Assembly: GCA_907165065.1 (NCBI GenBank)
Contig: OU015524.1
Span: 806,001-870,000 of the forward strand
Origin: Caprimulgus europaeus
Taxonomy: Eukaryota; Chordata; Aves; Caprimulgiformes; Caprimulgidae
Length of the DNA: 64,000 bases
Direction of reading: 5' to 3'
The number at the start of each line of letters is the position of its first letter. Position 1 is the stretch's first letter. The notes beneath the pieces were generated by a model. It did not search any database. It was not told the origin of the DNA and worked only from the letters and a program-made list of their open reading frames with translations. This document shows, piece after piece, positions 1 through 12,292 of this stretch. A program made the translations under genes and the position numbers.

Positions 1-423
1 CAGTGTCATCCTCCCAGAGGAACTCGGGAGCTTGTAGGGTTTTGTTATTAATATCTTACAGTAATCTAAATGCAGACAGTGGCCCTTGATCCTAGAAATT
101 GGGTTTGTGTTTGGTGGGTTGGGGTTTTTTGTTGTTGTTTGCGTTCCCCCCCCCCCCCAATAGAAACTTACTGTTATGCCTTCCTGCAACTGGGATTTAT
201 AGGAGATGGATGAAAACAAGGCTGAAGCCAGAGCTGGAGTGGTGTGCACCAAGGCATTGTCCTTCTGTGCCCGTTTGGGATTTTAGCCCATGCGACCCCC
301 AGAGTGGGAGACCTGTTTCCAGTTTTGACATGAGGCTCGTGTTTTGACCTCCCTACAGTGGCTCCATCCTTGTTCAATTCAAACTGAGCTCTTTGGGTCT
401 CAAACAAAAAATCATTCGCTACT
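1..423. other. Non-coding stretch with a poly-C tract
   Basis: I see no exon here. A run of 13 C lies at 146-158, preceded by a T/G-rich stretch. The open frames crossing it have no recognisable protein features, and the proline run in one of them is only the poly-C tract. This stretch ends where CR1-like sequence begins. Confidence 0.6.
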
Positions 424-1298
424 GAATTCTGCCTCTGAAGTGTCGGGAGAAGTGTGTGGTGCAACTGACACGCTGGAGGGACGGGATGGCATCCAGAGGG
501 ACCTGGACAGGCTGCAGAGGTGGGACCGTGCAAACCTCATGAAGTTCAACAAGGCCAAATGCAAGGTCCTGACCCTGGGTCAGGGCAACCCCAAGCACAA
601 ATACAGGCTGGGCAATGAATGGCTTGAGAGCAGCCCTGAGGAGAAGGACTCAGGGTGCTGGGGGAGGAGAAGCTCAACACGAGCCAGCACCGTGCGCTGG
701 CAGCACAGAGCCAATAACCGTGTCCTGGGCTGCACCCAGAGCAGCGTGGGCAGCAGGGCCAGGGAGGGGATTCTGCCCCTCTGCACTGGTGAGACCCCCC
801 CTGCAGTGCTGCCTCCAGTGCTGGGGCCACCAACAGCAGAAGGACATGGAGCTACTGGAGCCAGTGCAGAGGAGGCCACGAGGATGATGCCAGGGCTGGA
901 GCAGCTCTGCTGTGAGGACAGGCTGAGAGAGTTGGGGCTGTTCAGCCTGGAGAAGAGAAGGCTCCGGGGAGACCTTCCAGTGGCCTCCCAGTACCTGAAG
1001 GGCTCGGGAGGGACTTTGGCCAAGGACAGGGAGTGACAGAACAAGGGGTGACAGCTTGAAACTGGAAGAGGGGAGATTGAGATGAGATATGAGGAAGAAA
1101 TTCTTTGGTGTGAGGGTGGTGAGACCCTGTCCCAGGTTGGCCAGAGAAGCTGTGGCTGCTCCTCCCTGGAAGTGTTCTGGGCCAGGTTGGCTGAGGCTTT
1201 GAGCAACCTGGTCTAGTGGAAGGTGTCCCTGCTGCTGGCAGGGGGGTTGGAACTGGACGAGCTTTCAGGTCCCTTCCAACCCAAACCATTCCATGATA
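424..1298 (+). mobile_element. CR1 LINE retrotransposon, 5'-truncated, copy 1
   Basis: CR1 is the main non-LTR retrotransposon of birds. It moves by target-primed reverse transcription and usually leaves 5'-truncated copies. This copy keeps the end of the ORF2 (reverse transcriptase) reading frame and the 3' UTR. Landmarks in order are ACACGCTGGAGGGA near 469, the coding stretch for FNKAKCKVLTLG near 542, the stretch for [18 protein letters not shown] near 931, and the CR1 tail GGTCCCTTCCAACCC near 1270, ending close to CCATTCCATGAT. The 5' limit is approximate because similarity fades between 420 and 455. It is close in sequence to the copy at 38.0-38.5 kb and belongs to the same subfamily. 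It lacks about 12 bp near 1000 that the other copy keeps. No clear target-site duplication is visible, as is usual for CR1. Confidence 0.93.
539..1036 (+). pseudogene. Frameshifted CR1 ORF2 C-terminal remnant
   Basis: This is the decayed C-terminal part of the CR1 ORF2 protein, downstream of the reverse transcriptase catalytic domain, so no catalytic motif is expected or seen. In one frame it reads MKFNKAKCKVLTLGQG and later [18 protein letters not shown]. The intervening conserved stretch (KDMELLEPVQRR, near 841-877) lies in a different frame, so at least one pair of compensating indels exists between about 785 and 885. Another frame change occurs near 655-700, where the expected LGEEKLN-like stretch is lost. 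The single long open frame over 344-1036 is therefore a chance mosaic of correct and shifted segments. It is a dead fragment with no host role that I can see. Confidence 0.85.
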
Positions 1299-1599
1299 AA
1301 ATGTATGCAGCACCAAAGCGCTAAGCTGAGCTCGTGACTGGGAGGTGCTGCCGTTCTGGGGCTGAAGCAAAGATGGAACCGTTTGGGTGCTGAGGTCAGC
1401 CCTCAGAGCTCCAGACCTCTGAGCCGTGCTTGTAACAGCAGCGCCACTGTCCTCTGACTTTGAAAGCGGGCTTTATTCCAGTGCTCTGTGCCAGCAGTGT
1501 TTTCTAAACCTCCCCTCATGATGCAGCTCCAAAGACAGGACACCAGCCACGTCGCTGCTCGCTTATTGCAGCTCCCATGCAGTCCGGCAACTGATAAAC
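1299..1599. other. Non-coding, no feature seen
   Basis: Ordinary mixed-composition sequence after the CR1 tail. I see no exon, repeat or strong motif. Confidence 0.5.
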
Positions 1600-2060
1600 A
1601 AAAGTCTTTTGTATCATATTAATAAGCTTTCAGCACTTCTCAGCGTGGCCTGTTGTCATCAGAGTAAATCATGTGCATCAAAAGCCCTTATATGTGAAAG
1701 TTTGTTTTCATATCTGGCCAGCTTTTCTATTCAAACCCTTTTATCATCTCGTAATAAAAATATTTGTTTACTTTTTCAATAGCGCTTCAGTCATGATACA
1801 GGAACCGCTGCCCTGAATAGGACAGCACTTTTCTGAGGAGCTGGCTTTGAGAGCTTTTCAGCTGGCCCCTCCTAGCTGACAGTGGGCTTGGAATCCTCTT
1901 TACATTAAAACAATAGTAGCAGCTTCATAAATAACAAGCGTACACATGCCTCAAAGCCGTCTTGTAATGGAAAAGTTAAGTTTGCTCCTGCTTGGGCTCT
2001 TCTGGTTTATCTAGCTCGCTGTGCTCTGGGCTAAATGAAAAATTAAAACTCTGTCTTTCT
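1600..2060. promoter_or_regulatory. Candidate conserved non-coding block
   Basis: This is AT-rich sequence with no recognisable repeat and no open frame. It contains many TAAT/ATTA-type homeodomain words (for example TATTAATAAGC near 1618 and TCGTAATAAAA near 1749) and little microsatellite decay. That texture is typical of deeply conserved vertebrate enhancers. I judged it by eye only, and no conservation data are available here. Confidence 0.3.
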
Positions 2061-5000
2061 ACGTAACACACAGACCATACCCTATCGATGTGTCCTGCAG
2101 GGGAGGTTTGCAGTGAAAACACTGAGGTTCTGCTATGTCAATATTTTAGAACCAGCAGATACTTGCTAACACAAACAAACACTTTTCCTTCTCTCAAGCT
2201 ACAGGGATAACATCCTGTCAATACCTGTGAGTAAATAAAACCCTCGGACCGAGCAACCTTTGATGTGTTCTTGAGCTGCTGCTACCTTTCTGTTTGCTTT
2301 CTGGCTTTTCCTGTGGCTGGCTGGAAATGCCAGGTGATGGAATTAAGGAGATGATAGAGAGATTTAACGTCTTGGGTTGCCTAAGAGGTACTTGTCAGGG
2401 GTCTTTTAAATCTCTCATAACTCAGGTTCAATGTTTGCTCCTGGGCACTACAGGAAAATTTCTTGTACTTAATTTTTAACTCTTTTACATTTTCTTGAGT
2501 AATAAGCCCTTTAAAATAATTTCCAACAGCTTACTTGGAATTTCATGCTCAGAAATAGGATGCAAAAGTATCTAAGTGACTCCAGAGTTAAAAAGGCCTG
2601 GGTAATACTGAGATCAGAATTCAGCTAGCCCAAAGCCCACTCACAGTCTGAGTGGGTGCTGAGTTGACAGGACAGGTAGGGAGCTCTGTCTCTGCACCTA
2701 GGATGTGGCCATAGGTGTGACAAATTACTTGTCCCAGGTTGGTCACTGGTCTGAGGAGCAAACCCACACTGCTGCATCTGTGTGAGCTGCTACCAGCAGA
2801 GCTTGGCACAGACCAGTGTGCTTACCCAGAAAATCCTCTTGTTGGATCACTTGTCAGTTTGCTGGCCGTGGGCTTACCAGCATCCTTGGCTGCTGGATGA
2901 AATGCTGTGCTTGCCATTTCCTTCTGGAAAAATATGCCCACCATTTGTAGGAAATGTCTGTGATCAAATGAAACCCAGTTCTTTAAGGTGTACTGTTTAG
3001 AATCAAGCTCAGACCTCAGAAACTTGATAAAATAGCCTGGACTGTTTATATTTTTACCCCCTGCAAGTGACACAATGGCATCTCTAGCTGGCCTGACATC
3101 CTTCCTGGCACATCCAGAGGAGCAGAGGGCTGGGAAGATGGCTCAGCAGTTGGTTCAAACACCCCATGCTTCTCTTGTTAAGAGAGAGGTTTGGAAACAT
3201 TTCCACAGCTCTAATTTGATCTCGGGGAAACTGAAAGGTTAATTGCACAATGTACAGGGGCAAAATAGATTTCCAAGAACATCTGGCACTATATTATTGA
3301 GTCTGAAATGAGATTAAAGCCATTCTTCTGGGACACAAGCTCTTACCAGCCACCATGGGGAAGGTGTACAAACTTTATTTGGGTTTAATGAAGACATGGT
3401 GTGTATATTTATACATGCATACACACGTGTTGTGGGGGCTCTTTTGTTGCCTTTTGTCTATGGCCTGTGATACTTGGGCTTGGTTTGACAGACTTTTCTC
3501 CTCCCTTTAATTCCATGAGTCACCATTATGGGATGTTTTGCTTCCTGCAATAGATCTGTGTTGCAGGATTTGTGGTCTTTTCCCTTGTATTTAAAAATTA
3601 AAAATCATCAGGCATCTTCCTTCTCTTATCTGCCACTGTCCCTCTTTGCCACCTAGCAATAACCTGATGCTACAGAAGAAATCCATGGAGGAGGGAATAA
3701 AGGGACATGGTAACAGATTTTCAAAGTCACCAGCTGTAAAGGTCAGGGCAAACATTTGCTATCTCTTAAACACCAACTTCATCCTGAAGATATTTGGGTG
3801 TGTAATTAGGGACCGAAGAAGGACACGCCTGAAAAATGTCAGCTGTGCTTGGGTCCAATGCAGGGGGGGAAAGACATGTTAGAGGGGTGCAGGGGTGTGA
3901 GTGGGTGGTGAGAGGGTGACTCATTTCTTCTCAGGGAGTTTTCCTTTGCTGAGGTCGGCTGTGATCTGCAGGTCTGAGGGTGGAGGAGGAATCAGTCGGT
4001 GGAAGAACTGGTAATAAATGATGATTGCAGGATCCTCTCTTGTACTGGAGGAGTCCAAGTGGAGAGACCCTCTGTGAGCCATCCATTTCCCCGAGCGGAT
4101 GGCTCACTGTTACTGCCTTATCTGCCTGATATGTGACACTCCAGTATCTTTAATATGTCACAAGTTGTGACAGGTTTGGCAGGTCTTTAGCCTGGAGCTG
4201 AGCTGCAGAGCTGGTTGGGTGAGGAGGCTGTAGAGGGCAGTCTGAGACCGCTGGTGATGGGCTGCTGCATCTGCCCGAGGTGTGCAGGGTCTAATATCTG
4301 CCACCTGTGGGGAGGGACTTCTGGGGGGTGCGAGAAAAGAAAAAAAACTCATGGGGAAGCTGGTCTGTTTGATTTACAGTAAATGTCTATTTGGCTTCAC
4401 CTAAAAGGAATTCTTTACAGGACCTTTTTTCTTTTAACTCCCCCTTTCCCCCAGCTTGCTCTGTTTGAAAACAGCTAGCGCTGCTACTGGCTGAACAGCA
4501 TGTTTTCACACTGCAGTCACTCTTCGAGGGAGAGAAGCAAGTTGTGCAAATCCTTCTGCTGACAGTTGAGATGATTTTTAGTCCGTTCACAATGGGCTTC
4601 ACTTCACCACACAGTGAATGAACGTGACAGCGAGCGGGGTGGTGTTCTCCAAAGCCCGCTTTACTGCTCTCCAGTGCTGCAAGGTAGACAGAGAAATCCC
4701 AGTACCCGAAGTGGGGTGCTGCCAAAACAAGCAGCAATGATGGATGTGGTCCCCCTGCAAGGGGAGGCAGGACACAGCATGCAAAACAGAGCACTGCTGG
4801 ACCTCAACAAACATTTTTTTTTGCTTATGTGGGGGGGTTGCAAAGCAAATGTAGCTGGGCAAAACTCTTCATTATTATTATTTTTTTTTCATACTCTCAG
4901 CCATGCATGGAGTAGGAGGATTTGGGGCCTGACCCTCTCTCCTTACCAGCCCAGGCAGTTCAGTCCTGCCAGTCCCACCAGGGAAATGTGCTGTAGCCAT

Positions 5001-5744
5001 GGTGGTGATGTTCTGTATGCTTCAAGGCAAGGGTGAGGGTTGTTGGCAGCTCTGGTAAAGGTGGGATCAGCAGGAGGGGAGTTTCTCAGCACAGTTGCTC
5101 CTCTCTTTTGGTGATCTTACATGGTGAGGAGGGGCATGTCTGAGGTGTCTCATATCATTGGTGAAAAAAGAGCAGGCTCTGGTATAACTGCAGTGTCAAA
5201 ACAGTCTCACTTTTCTGCATAGAATCCTTTATAAAAGAGCATCATGTGAATTGATAAGCTGGGGGAAAGGATCAGTTCTGTCTGGTTCTGAAATTCCTGG
5301 CAGGAAAGTTTTTGGCTGCTCTTTGCTTTCTGCAGTAATCAAAGGAACAAAAAGCTACTGGTAAACACACTGCTATTGAGTTTTCTTCTCCAATTCTGAT
5401 CCCACCAACCTGATTTCTGTAATTACTCTTCTACATAGTCAGGACCAGTCACGCAGAGCCTGCCCCTGTGAGCACCTTCACGCTGATTCTTATTCATGTT
5501 CCTGTTCTCTTGGATTTCACTGGAACAGTTTGTGCTTGTAAAGTCAGAGTCTGCAGAATTTAGTCCAGAACTTAATTTGATTTTAAATATCCCTCCTTTC
5601 TAACGAGTCTCTGCAAGGCAGGGTTTTGTTGTGTAGCTGCCCTGGTTTTGATACTGCCCCTCTGCTTACAGCATGCATTGCATGGTATTCCTTGCCTGTC
5701 TTCTGCAGGACTTAGTAGTTGCCATTATGAATTAAGCTTCACAG
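2061..5744. other. Non-coding stretch
   Basis: There are no supportable exons. Open frames are short and lack recognisable domains. Minor items are a T/ATT-rich tract at 4871-4889 and a weak MIR-like stretch near 2690-2790 that I do not call. GC content rises locally around 3900-4350 and 4600-5040. Confidence 0.55.
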
Positions 5745-5895
5745 AGCTCCCTCGGAGGGGATGAGTAGCTCAGAGCCTGTGTAAACTGAGGCAGAACACA
5801 GCCAGGAGATTGTTTTCCCTTAGGTCTCATGGCAAGCCTCTGGCAGAGCTGGGAATGCAACTCAGCTTTCCTCATCGCCAGCACTCTTCTGTAAC
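5745..5895 (+). repeat. MIR-like SINE remnant
   Basis: This resembles the conserved middle of MIR, an ancient tRNA-derived SINE. The stretch CTCATGGCAAGCCTCTGGC is followed by AGAGCTGGGAATGCAACTC and then a TCTTCTGTAACC-like end. These correspond in order to the MIR phrases for the 'cacacagctagtaagtggc', 'agagccgggattcgaaccc' and 'gctcttaacc' regions. It is strongly diverged and the limits are approximate. Chance similarity is possible. Confidence 0.45.
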
Positions 5896-6780
5896 CGTAG
5901 GCAGGCTGGAGCCAATTAAACCCAGGCAAAGGCGGGTACCGCTCCGAGAGCAAGCAGGGAGAGCTGTGCCCGCTGCACGAGCTCTGCCTTTGGCCCACTG
6001 CCTGCACGCTCCTAGGGTAACAGACATATGGAACATGTTGCCAAGTTAGGCCCTTAAATCAAGCTTTTATAAATGAGCTCAGGAGGAAAGGAGACATATT
6101 TTATTTCTGCAGAGAGAGACGGGGAGGGTTGAAGGAGGTGGTGTTCAGCTAACCCCAAAGGGGGAAAGTTTATTAGGCCAAGTGGCCTTTTCCTTCCCTG
6201 TAATGCCTTCGGTTCACAACTAAGAATTCACTTTGCAAAAAGATAACAAAATACCAGCCTTGCATCCAAGTCCATGTTAACACTTTCATTTCAGGTGATC
6301 AGATTCTGGTGGGGACCCATGCTGTATCCCAGCTGTTGGACCAGCTAAGCAAGAGTCTGTCGTCCCGCCCGCGCTGGCGGAGGGAGGAGAGCTCCATTTT
6401 TAGGCTGGAGAGCACATATTCCACACGGACCTCTTTTGCAACAGAGTAGGGGTCCAAGAATCCACTTAAGGCAAAAGAATGCTGCCATGTTAAACCCTTG
6501 GCTGTAAGCCTCAGTCAATTGCCAGCATCAACAATTGCTTTTCCCATGAAAAAGGACATTTTCTGCTCTGGCAACATGAACATTTTATATCTGAGTGAAA
6601 AAGCTGCCATAAGGCTTTGCAGAAGCAAATTCCTGCTTTTAAATCAAGGCAGCCTGTGCTGATACCGGGCATGGCTTTGCAGTGCCAGCCTGTGCTGCGT
6701 GAAAGCATCTGCAAACCCTCTCCTCCACGCTGTTTAGTACTGAGCTCTGACTAGGTCCTCTCTGCTTTCTTCTCCCCTGT
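5896..6780. other. Non-coding, no feature seen
   Basis: Mixed sequence without exon-like frames or clear repeats. Confidence 0.5.
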
Positions 6781-6822
6781 TTCCTTCCTTCCTTCCTTCC
6801 TTCCTTCCTTCCTTCCTTCCTT
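6781..6822 (+). repeat. (TTCC)n microsatellite
   Basis: About ten and a half perfect copies of TTCC. The reverse strand reads GGAA repeats and produces open frames encoding KEGR repeats, which are not genes. Perfect copies suggest a polymorphic locus. Confidence 0.97.
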
Positions 6823-9194
6823 GGGTGTAGACTTCTGAAGTATCTCCATGTAACCTTGTGAGTTGCTGAGATGTGGTCCATCTACTTCTGCTTGATCTTG
6901 TCTTAATAAATACCAGCTTTGGTGGAAGGGAGACTTTTAAACCAGGCTGCTGGTTTAGAAGGTTTTGCAGCCCACAGACAGTGAACGAGAGAAAGGGAGA
7001 CAAGGTGGCTTACAGCAGGAATAATGTAGATTGATTGATTGTTTTTTAAACCTAAAAAAAGGGGAAAGAATGTAATATGTGTGTGTTAGGATCTTGTAGA
7101 GCCCTCAGAAACATAACATACAGAGCTACATACTTAATGTCAGTGTTTCCAAGTAGAACTAGTGAAGCCCACATGCCTAGCCAGTCTCTAAAGGGCTGTT
7201 GGAGGCAGTCACAGTGTTGTGCCTTTCCTCTTCGCTGTTTTTGGAGATTTTCTGTCATACTTAGTAAGTAGGTTCACTGTTCTCACAAAAATACCTGTAT
7301 CCTCCCATAAACAAGAGGTTACCTGACTTTCTTTGCTGTTCTGTCAGAAATGGAAGTTAAACACAAAAACTGGAATTAGAAGTCATTTGTTCAGGATGTA
7401 TGTGTAGCCTACCTGTGTGACTGCAGTGTGAAAGCCAGACTTCCCAGACTGGAATGGAGGATGCTCAAAACAAACATCTCATAAGCACTGTGTTGGCTGA
7501 GGGGTATTCACATGTGCTCTTTGGGGAGCTAACCATGTGTTAACCCCAGGTGGGTTTGGGAACAGGCAAAAGTGTATTTTTTAGGCAGCTCATTCATAAC
7601 TAAGAATGCAGTCAGCTCTTAGCTTCTGAAGGCTCCTCCCTTTCTTCATTCGCAGAGGACATCCTGCATGATGAAGACAAGTTGATGATAAGAATGAAGC
7701 TGCACCGAGTTGTTGGCAGAGACATCTAAAGCCACGTTGAACTGTTTACCCCATTCAGTAGTTTAGCAACTGAAAAGTATTTTTGGAATACAGTAAACAG
7801 CAGCAATTTTCCTTCGTGCTAACGTCTTTATCAGGTTCTCCCCATAGCAATCTCCACACACTATGATAAATCTCATCCCTGTCCCAGGGCAGATAATCAT
7901 TACTGCATCTGCTGTGGAGGTGGCTGCACGTGCATAGGTCTAGTGACTTTCTAGAGATAAAGAGCAAGTGAGAAGCAAAGAATGAAGATCAGTTTCCAGG
8001 CTTTGTGCTTCTCTTTTCCTAGCTGCTGAACTGAAGCAGTCTTTATTTAGAGTTTTAAAACTCAAATCCACCTGAGAACTGGCAAAGGTCATCGTTGTCA
8101 TTATCAGAGCTGCTGAATCAATATTTTTTTTTCAGCAAATGATTTGATTTAGTGATATCTTCCTGTTTCTTAGCTGGTCCTGACAATTGCAAGTATGTTC
8201 CATACTTGCCCAGTGATTTAAGGAAATTAATCCTGAGCTGTATGCAAAACATCTACTCTGATGAGTAGCTTTTTGTGGCTTGTGTTTGGATTTGGTTGTC
8301 TAGCTCATGAGATACTTTGCACCCCGACGGGATGGCAGGACTGTTTTAAACAGAGAATGACTGCTATCAAGGTTATAGCAAACAGAACAGAGTATTGACT
8401 GTCCTTATTTGCCTGGGAATGTGTATATTCTTATGAGGAACAGCTATTCCTTGGCTGTTAGGTTTGTTCAGTTTTCTTCTTTGTAGCACTCTTTTCAGCC
8501 TCCTGTACTTTTTTCTCCTAAATATAAAAAACTGGGGGGGAATAAACCTAGGCTGTCAGTAATACAAGGCATGACCCCAGTGAAGAAAGCTTCCCAACTT
8601 CCTGCAGTTACTTGATTTTAGACAGTCTTTTGGATGAACACTCTCCAGTTACTGCTGTACAGAGGTTGTGTATGTCAGTTACCCTGCATCTGAGAATAAA
8701 AATACCCTTAGCACTGCATTTTTGTGCTGTTGCTTAGGGAGGCTATCAAACGGATCGAGCTGGCTTGACCACTTTCTTCTCTGGCCACAGAGCAGTTTGT
8801 TTTGGCAGAGTCATGAAGATCCTTGGGTAGTATCGACTTTAGTGCTGATTAAGGCTGGTTGAAACTCTGTCTGCTGTCTCCCTCAGCATTTTATTCTTCA
8901 TTAATGTTTTGAGTGAATGTTGAAACAAACAAAAAAAAGAAGTTCAGGCTTAAAATTGCGCGTGTTCTCTGTTAGTGCAGCAGTGTCCTGTGGGTTTCTG
9001 TGTGCTGAGGAGGAATAGGCTAACACCAGCACTTGGAGAAATCAGTACCTCTCTCCAGTGTCCCAGTGAGACCATCCATCAGTCAAGAATCTGTCTGGAA
9101 GAACTTTACAGGGCTGATTCTTATTCTATTAGTATTTATGTATGTTATGGCCCTTTATATCAGCGGTGACATAAAAAAGGTCTCAAACAATGTG
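6823..9194. other. Non-coding stretch
   Basis: No exon, RNA gene or dispersed repeat that I can identify. There are short A and T runs only (for example near 8125 and 8929). Confidence 0.5.
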
Positions 9195-9370
9195 TAAATT
9201 ACATATAATCCTGCTGCTAAAGCTGCTCTCTGCTGCCGAGTTCCTGCATGCAGGGATCAATCCTTTCATTGGTACAATTACAATCAGCTAACTTAACCCC
9301 AGCCTGGAGATATAGATTTTCAAATAACAAAGGGTAGAAATATTTCACGCTAATTAAACAGGAGAAGGAG
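9195..9370. promoter_or_regulatory. Short candidate conserved non-coding block
   Basis: Repeat-free sequence with closely spaced ATTA/TAAT-like words (ACAATTACAATCAGC near 9276, GCTAATTAAAC near 9348). It has no coding potential. It is called on texture only. Confidence 0.22.
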
Positions 9371-12185
9371 CATATGGAATCTAGTGTAAGAGCACATGGG
9401 GAGGGACACCCTGCAGAAAGTGGTGTGTGTCCTTACACGGCAGGCAGAGCCTGACTGGCAGTCTGCACACATCCTCAGCTGGTGATTGATAGTGCAAGGG
9501 AGAACATTTTAAATGAACAAAAGTGCACAGAGTTGTTTTTGCCTCCTCTTGAAGTGCTTTTAGAGCAACCCAGAGCTGAAAAGCCACTCCCTGCAGCTGC
9601 AGTGGGGACGTGGAGAACGCAGCTGCAAGGGTTTGCTTTCATATCTCAAACCCATGTGCCTTGCAAGCTGGAATGCTGGAAGGGAGCTGGTGTGGGATCG
9701 CTCCTGTACGGGGCATGGAGCAGGCCTGCGGTCCTTGCCCAGGCAGAAGTCCCATGGATGGAGTTCAGGCAGCATTTCAGTTTTTCTGGGAAGCTGCAGC
9801 CTTTGCTTTCAAAGGGGAGGCTGGATTTTGAGCACAGGTAGAGAGCAATAGCTTGCCAGCTGGGAGATGGGCTGTGAACTTGTGTGCACACTTGCTGCAG
9901 CCTTTGTGGTGGGAGTGGGATATTTGGATCTGTCTCGGACTAAGCAAGCATGGTTTACTCTGGGTGGCTGTTTGCATGGGATTCATGCTTTCCCCAGGGC
10001 CTGTCTCAGTGTTAGCTGGGTGTGGTGTCCCAATCCAAGACCAGTTTGTCTTGCTCAGCTGACCTTCAGGAAAGCCTTTCTGAAGTGTCAGCCCAGGCAA
10101 AGTTTTCTTCTGAGCACATCTTGGTCCTGACTTGAAGGACTAAGACTAGGCAATGGCGCGATCTCAGAGTATGGATCTTGCTCTGTTCTCCTGTTAACCC
10201 AGTGGACAATTTCAATTAAATGTGGCAGAAAGAGGTCTCAAAGTTACATTATCCCTCCATGCCTTGACAAAAAAGGCAGTCAGGTAGAGGAGAGAGACCC
10301 TACTGTGTGTCCCCTGGGAAAAAGGCTGTGGTTTGAACTCATGCTGTATTCAATCCGTGTCCACATGGAAGAGCCTTTAATAATGCCCCAAACTGGAAGA
10401 AGCTTTTATCAGAGCATACATCTTTCTAAACGTGAGAGAACCTGACCATTAGAAACAAACCCACAGAAAACCATACTTCACACATTCTGTGGCTAACAGA
10501 TTATTCTTCTTTTTTTTTTTTTTTTTTTTAATTTGAGGAGTAAAGTAGCTGATACCAATAGCAGGACTAGTCCAAGGATGAAATGCTTGTGTCAGTAGCT
10601 GTGGACTAAAAGACTTTAAGATCTGTGGACAGATCTAGACTTCCTGGAACGGACCCATTTGTAAACAATGTTTTCCCTGGTGGCAGCAGGTTTCAGGTGA
10701 GAAAAAATTCCAGCTGGGTTGAATAGGTAGGAAGGTGGACTTCCCACACCAGGCTCCGTTAAAGCTGGGAAGCAGTTTCCTTCATAGCACTGTGTTCAAT
10801 CAGCTTATGCTAAGAGAGCTTTCTTTCCTGTTCTCCAGCTCACCTAATTAATTTTTACCTGAACCTTGTCCAAACTATCTGAACTTCTACTTTCACCACT
10901 GCTCAGAAAACCTCAGACTTTCTCAGGAAATTTCCTTTTTCTTTCTGCATCTGCCTGGGCCAGTAACACCTCAAGAGCAGCCTTTCTTAAGCATGTCTGT
11001 ATTTCTGCTTCTTGGTAATTAGTGTGTGAGTTCATCAAGTTAAGATAATGATTATTAAGATATTTTAAAATCTGCATGAAGTTCTTTCCAAGTCCAAATT
11101 TTGAATTGAATTTGAAAACTTGAAAAATGGTCTAAGGCTTTTTCCCCCTTCTTGTGGGGAAATTCAGAAGGGACTTTGAGGCTAAGCATACCCAGTCCTG
11201 CAGGTATTCCTGTTCTCAGCCGAGACCCACATTTTGAATTCTGAGCTTAGAACTGCAAAGCGCTGTAAAGGCAGAGAACAGGAAAGCTCATGAACTTGGA
11301 ACAGAGCTGCCTTCTGAAAACCAGCCCGATGACACCGGATTGCTTTCAAGCCTTTGCACCAAAGAAAGCACGTGAAAGGGGAACCAGAGACCTGATTGCT
11401 CCTGTGGTGCATGGCTGGGGGGACCTCACTGACCTTGGTGGCATTTCTCTTGGTTTATATTAGCATAAAATAAAATGCAATAAGGGCCAGCAGTTTGTGG
11501 CAGCATTTTACTTGGAGAAGATAGAAATTCTGGCCAATGTATGGGAATTACAGGTCAAGGGATATTAGACTGGTGTTTTAGAAAAGCCACAGATATTTGG
11601 TTCGTGATTGCACAACGAATCTGTGAAAGCTTTGTAAGGAACCAGTTAGTAGGTATCAAGTTATGCAGAAAAGAACATAAAGCCCATTTCCTCCACAGTA
11701 AAATAAATAAATGCAGTAATGAGAATGATAACTGACATTCTAAAATGGAAATGAAACCATGTAATGACCCGTATTGACCCACGCAAATGAATCGCATAAC
11801 AGGAAATAAAACAGTAACAGAAACTCTTTTGCAGGAGTTGTGCTTTTGCCTTTATTCTTTATGGCTTTGTCTAGATGGCCATTAGATATCATCTTTAATA
11901 ATGAATTACTGCTGAACTGGAACCAGGCAGTGTCATTTTACCAGGTGTTTTTCCCTCCTTAAAACCCTCAATTATGAACAAGTTCATTTTAAATTCTACT
12001 TTTTTTGGTATTAGCTTTTGACTCTCAGCCCACTTCTTTCTAATTAGGCCTTAAAATGCTGGAGTTGTTGCTTTTCTTGGGTCTTGCTGATTTTTTTTTT
12101 TTAGGGAGGGTGGGAGGGGGAGGTCACTTTTGTTGCCAGGTTTGGATTTAGTCTCTTTCCCTTGTGTTGTGGGTCATTCATAACA
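9371..12185. other. Non-coding stretch with a poly-T run
   Basis: Several overlapping short open frames on both strands at 9400-10130 reflect locally higher GC. None resembles a known protein. A run of 20 T lies at 10510-10529, too plain to assign to a retroposed tail with confidence. I see no other feature. Confidence 0.5.
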
Positions 12186-12292
12186 CGTAGCCGGCGTGTC
12201 TGCCGTCGGTCGGATGCCCTGCCTTGGCACTTCGTCTCCAAAACCTTTTGGCAGAGTTTGTGAAAGATCTTCCGTTCGCTGCAGAGCGCGTG
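12186..12292. promoter_or_regulatory. CpG-dense islet
   Basis: I count 11 CpG dinucleotides in about 107 bp (for example GCCGGCG, GCCGTCGGTCGG, TTCCGTTCGC, GAGCGCGTG), whereas the surrounding kilobases are CpG-poor. It is far shorter than a standard CpG island. It could be an unmethylated regulatory element, a small exon or an old GC-rich insertion. A minus-strand open frame of 101 residues (12178-12483) crosses it, but I recognise nothing in its translation. Confidence 0.4.

Noticed and set aside
580..1206. 208-residue minus-strand open frame
   Set aside because: It is antisense to the CR1 copy. CR1 antisense strands often lack stops in this part.
2680..2795. Possible third MIR remnant
   Set aside because: Only scattered words agree (ACTTGTCCCAGGTTGGTCAC), with no clear core.
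6639..7003. Minus-strand frames with KEGR repeats
   Set aside because: They are translation of the (TTCC)n microsatellite.
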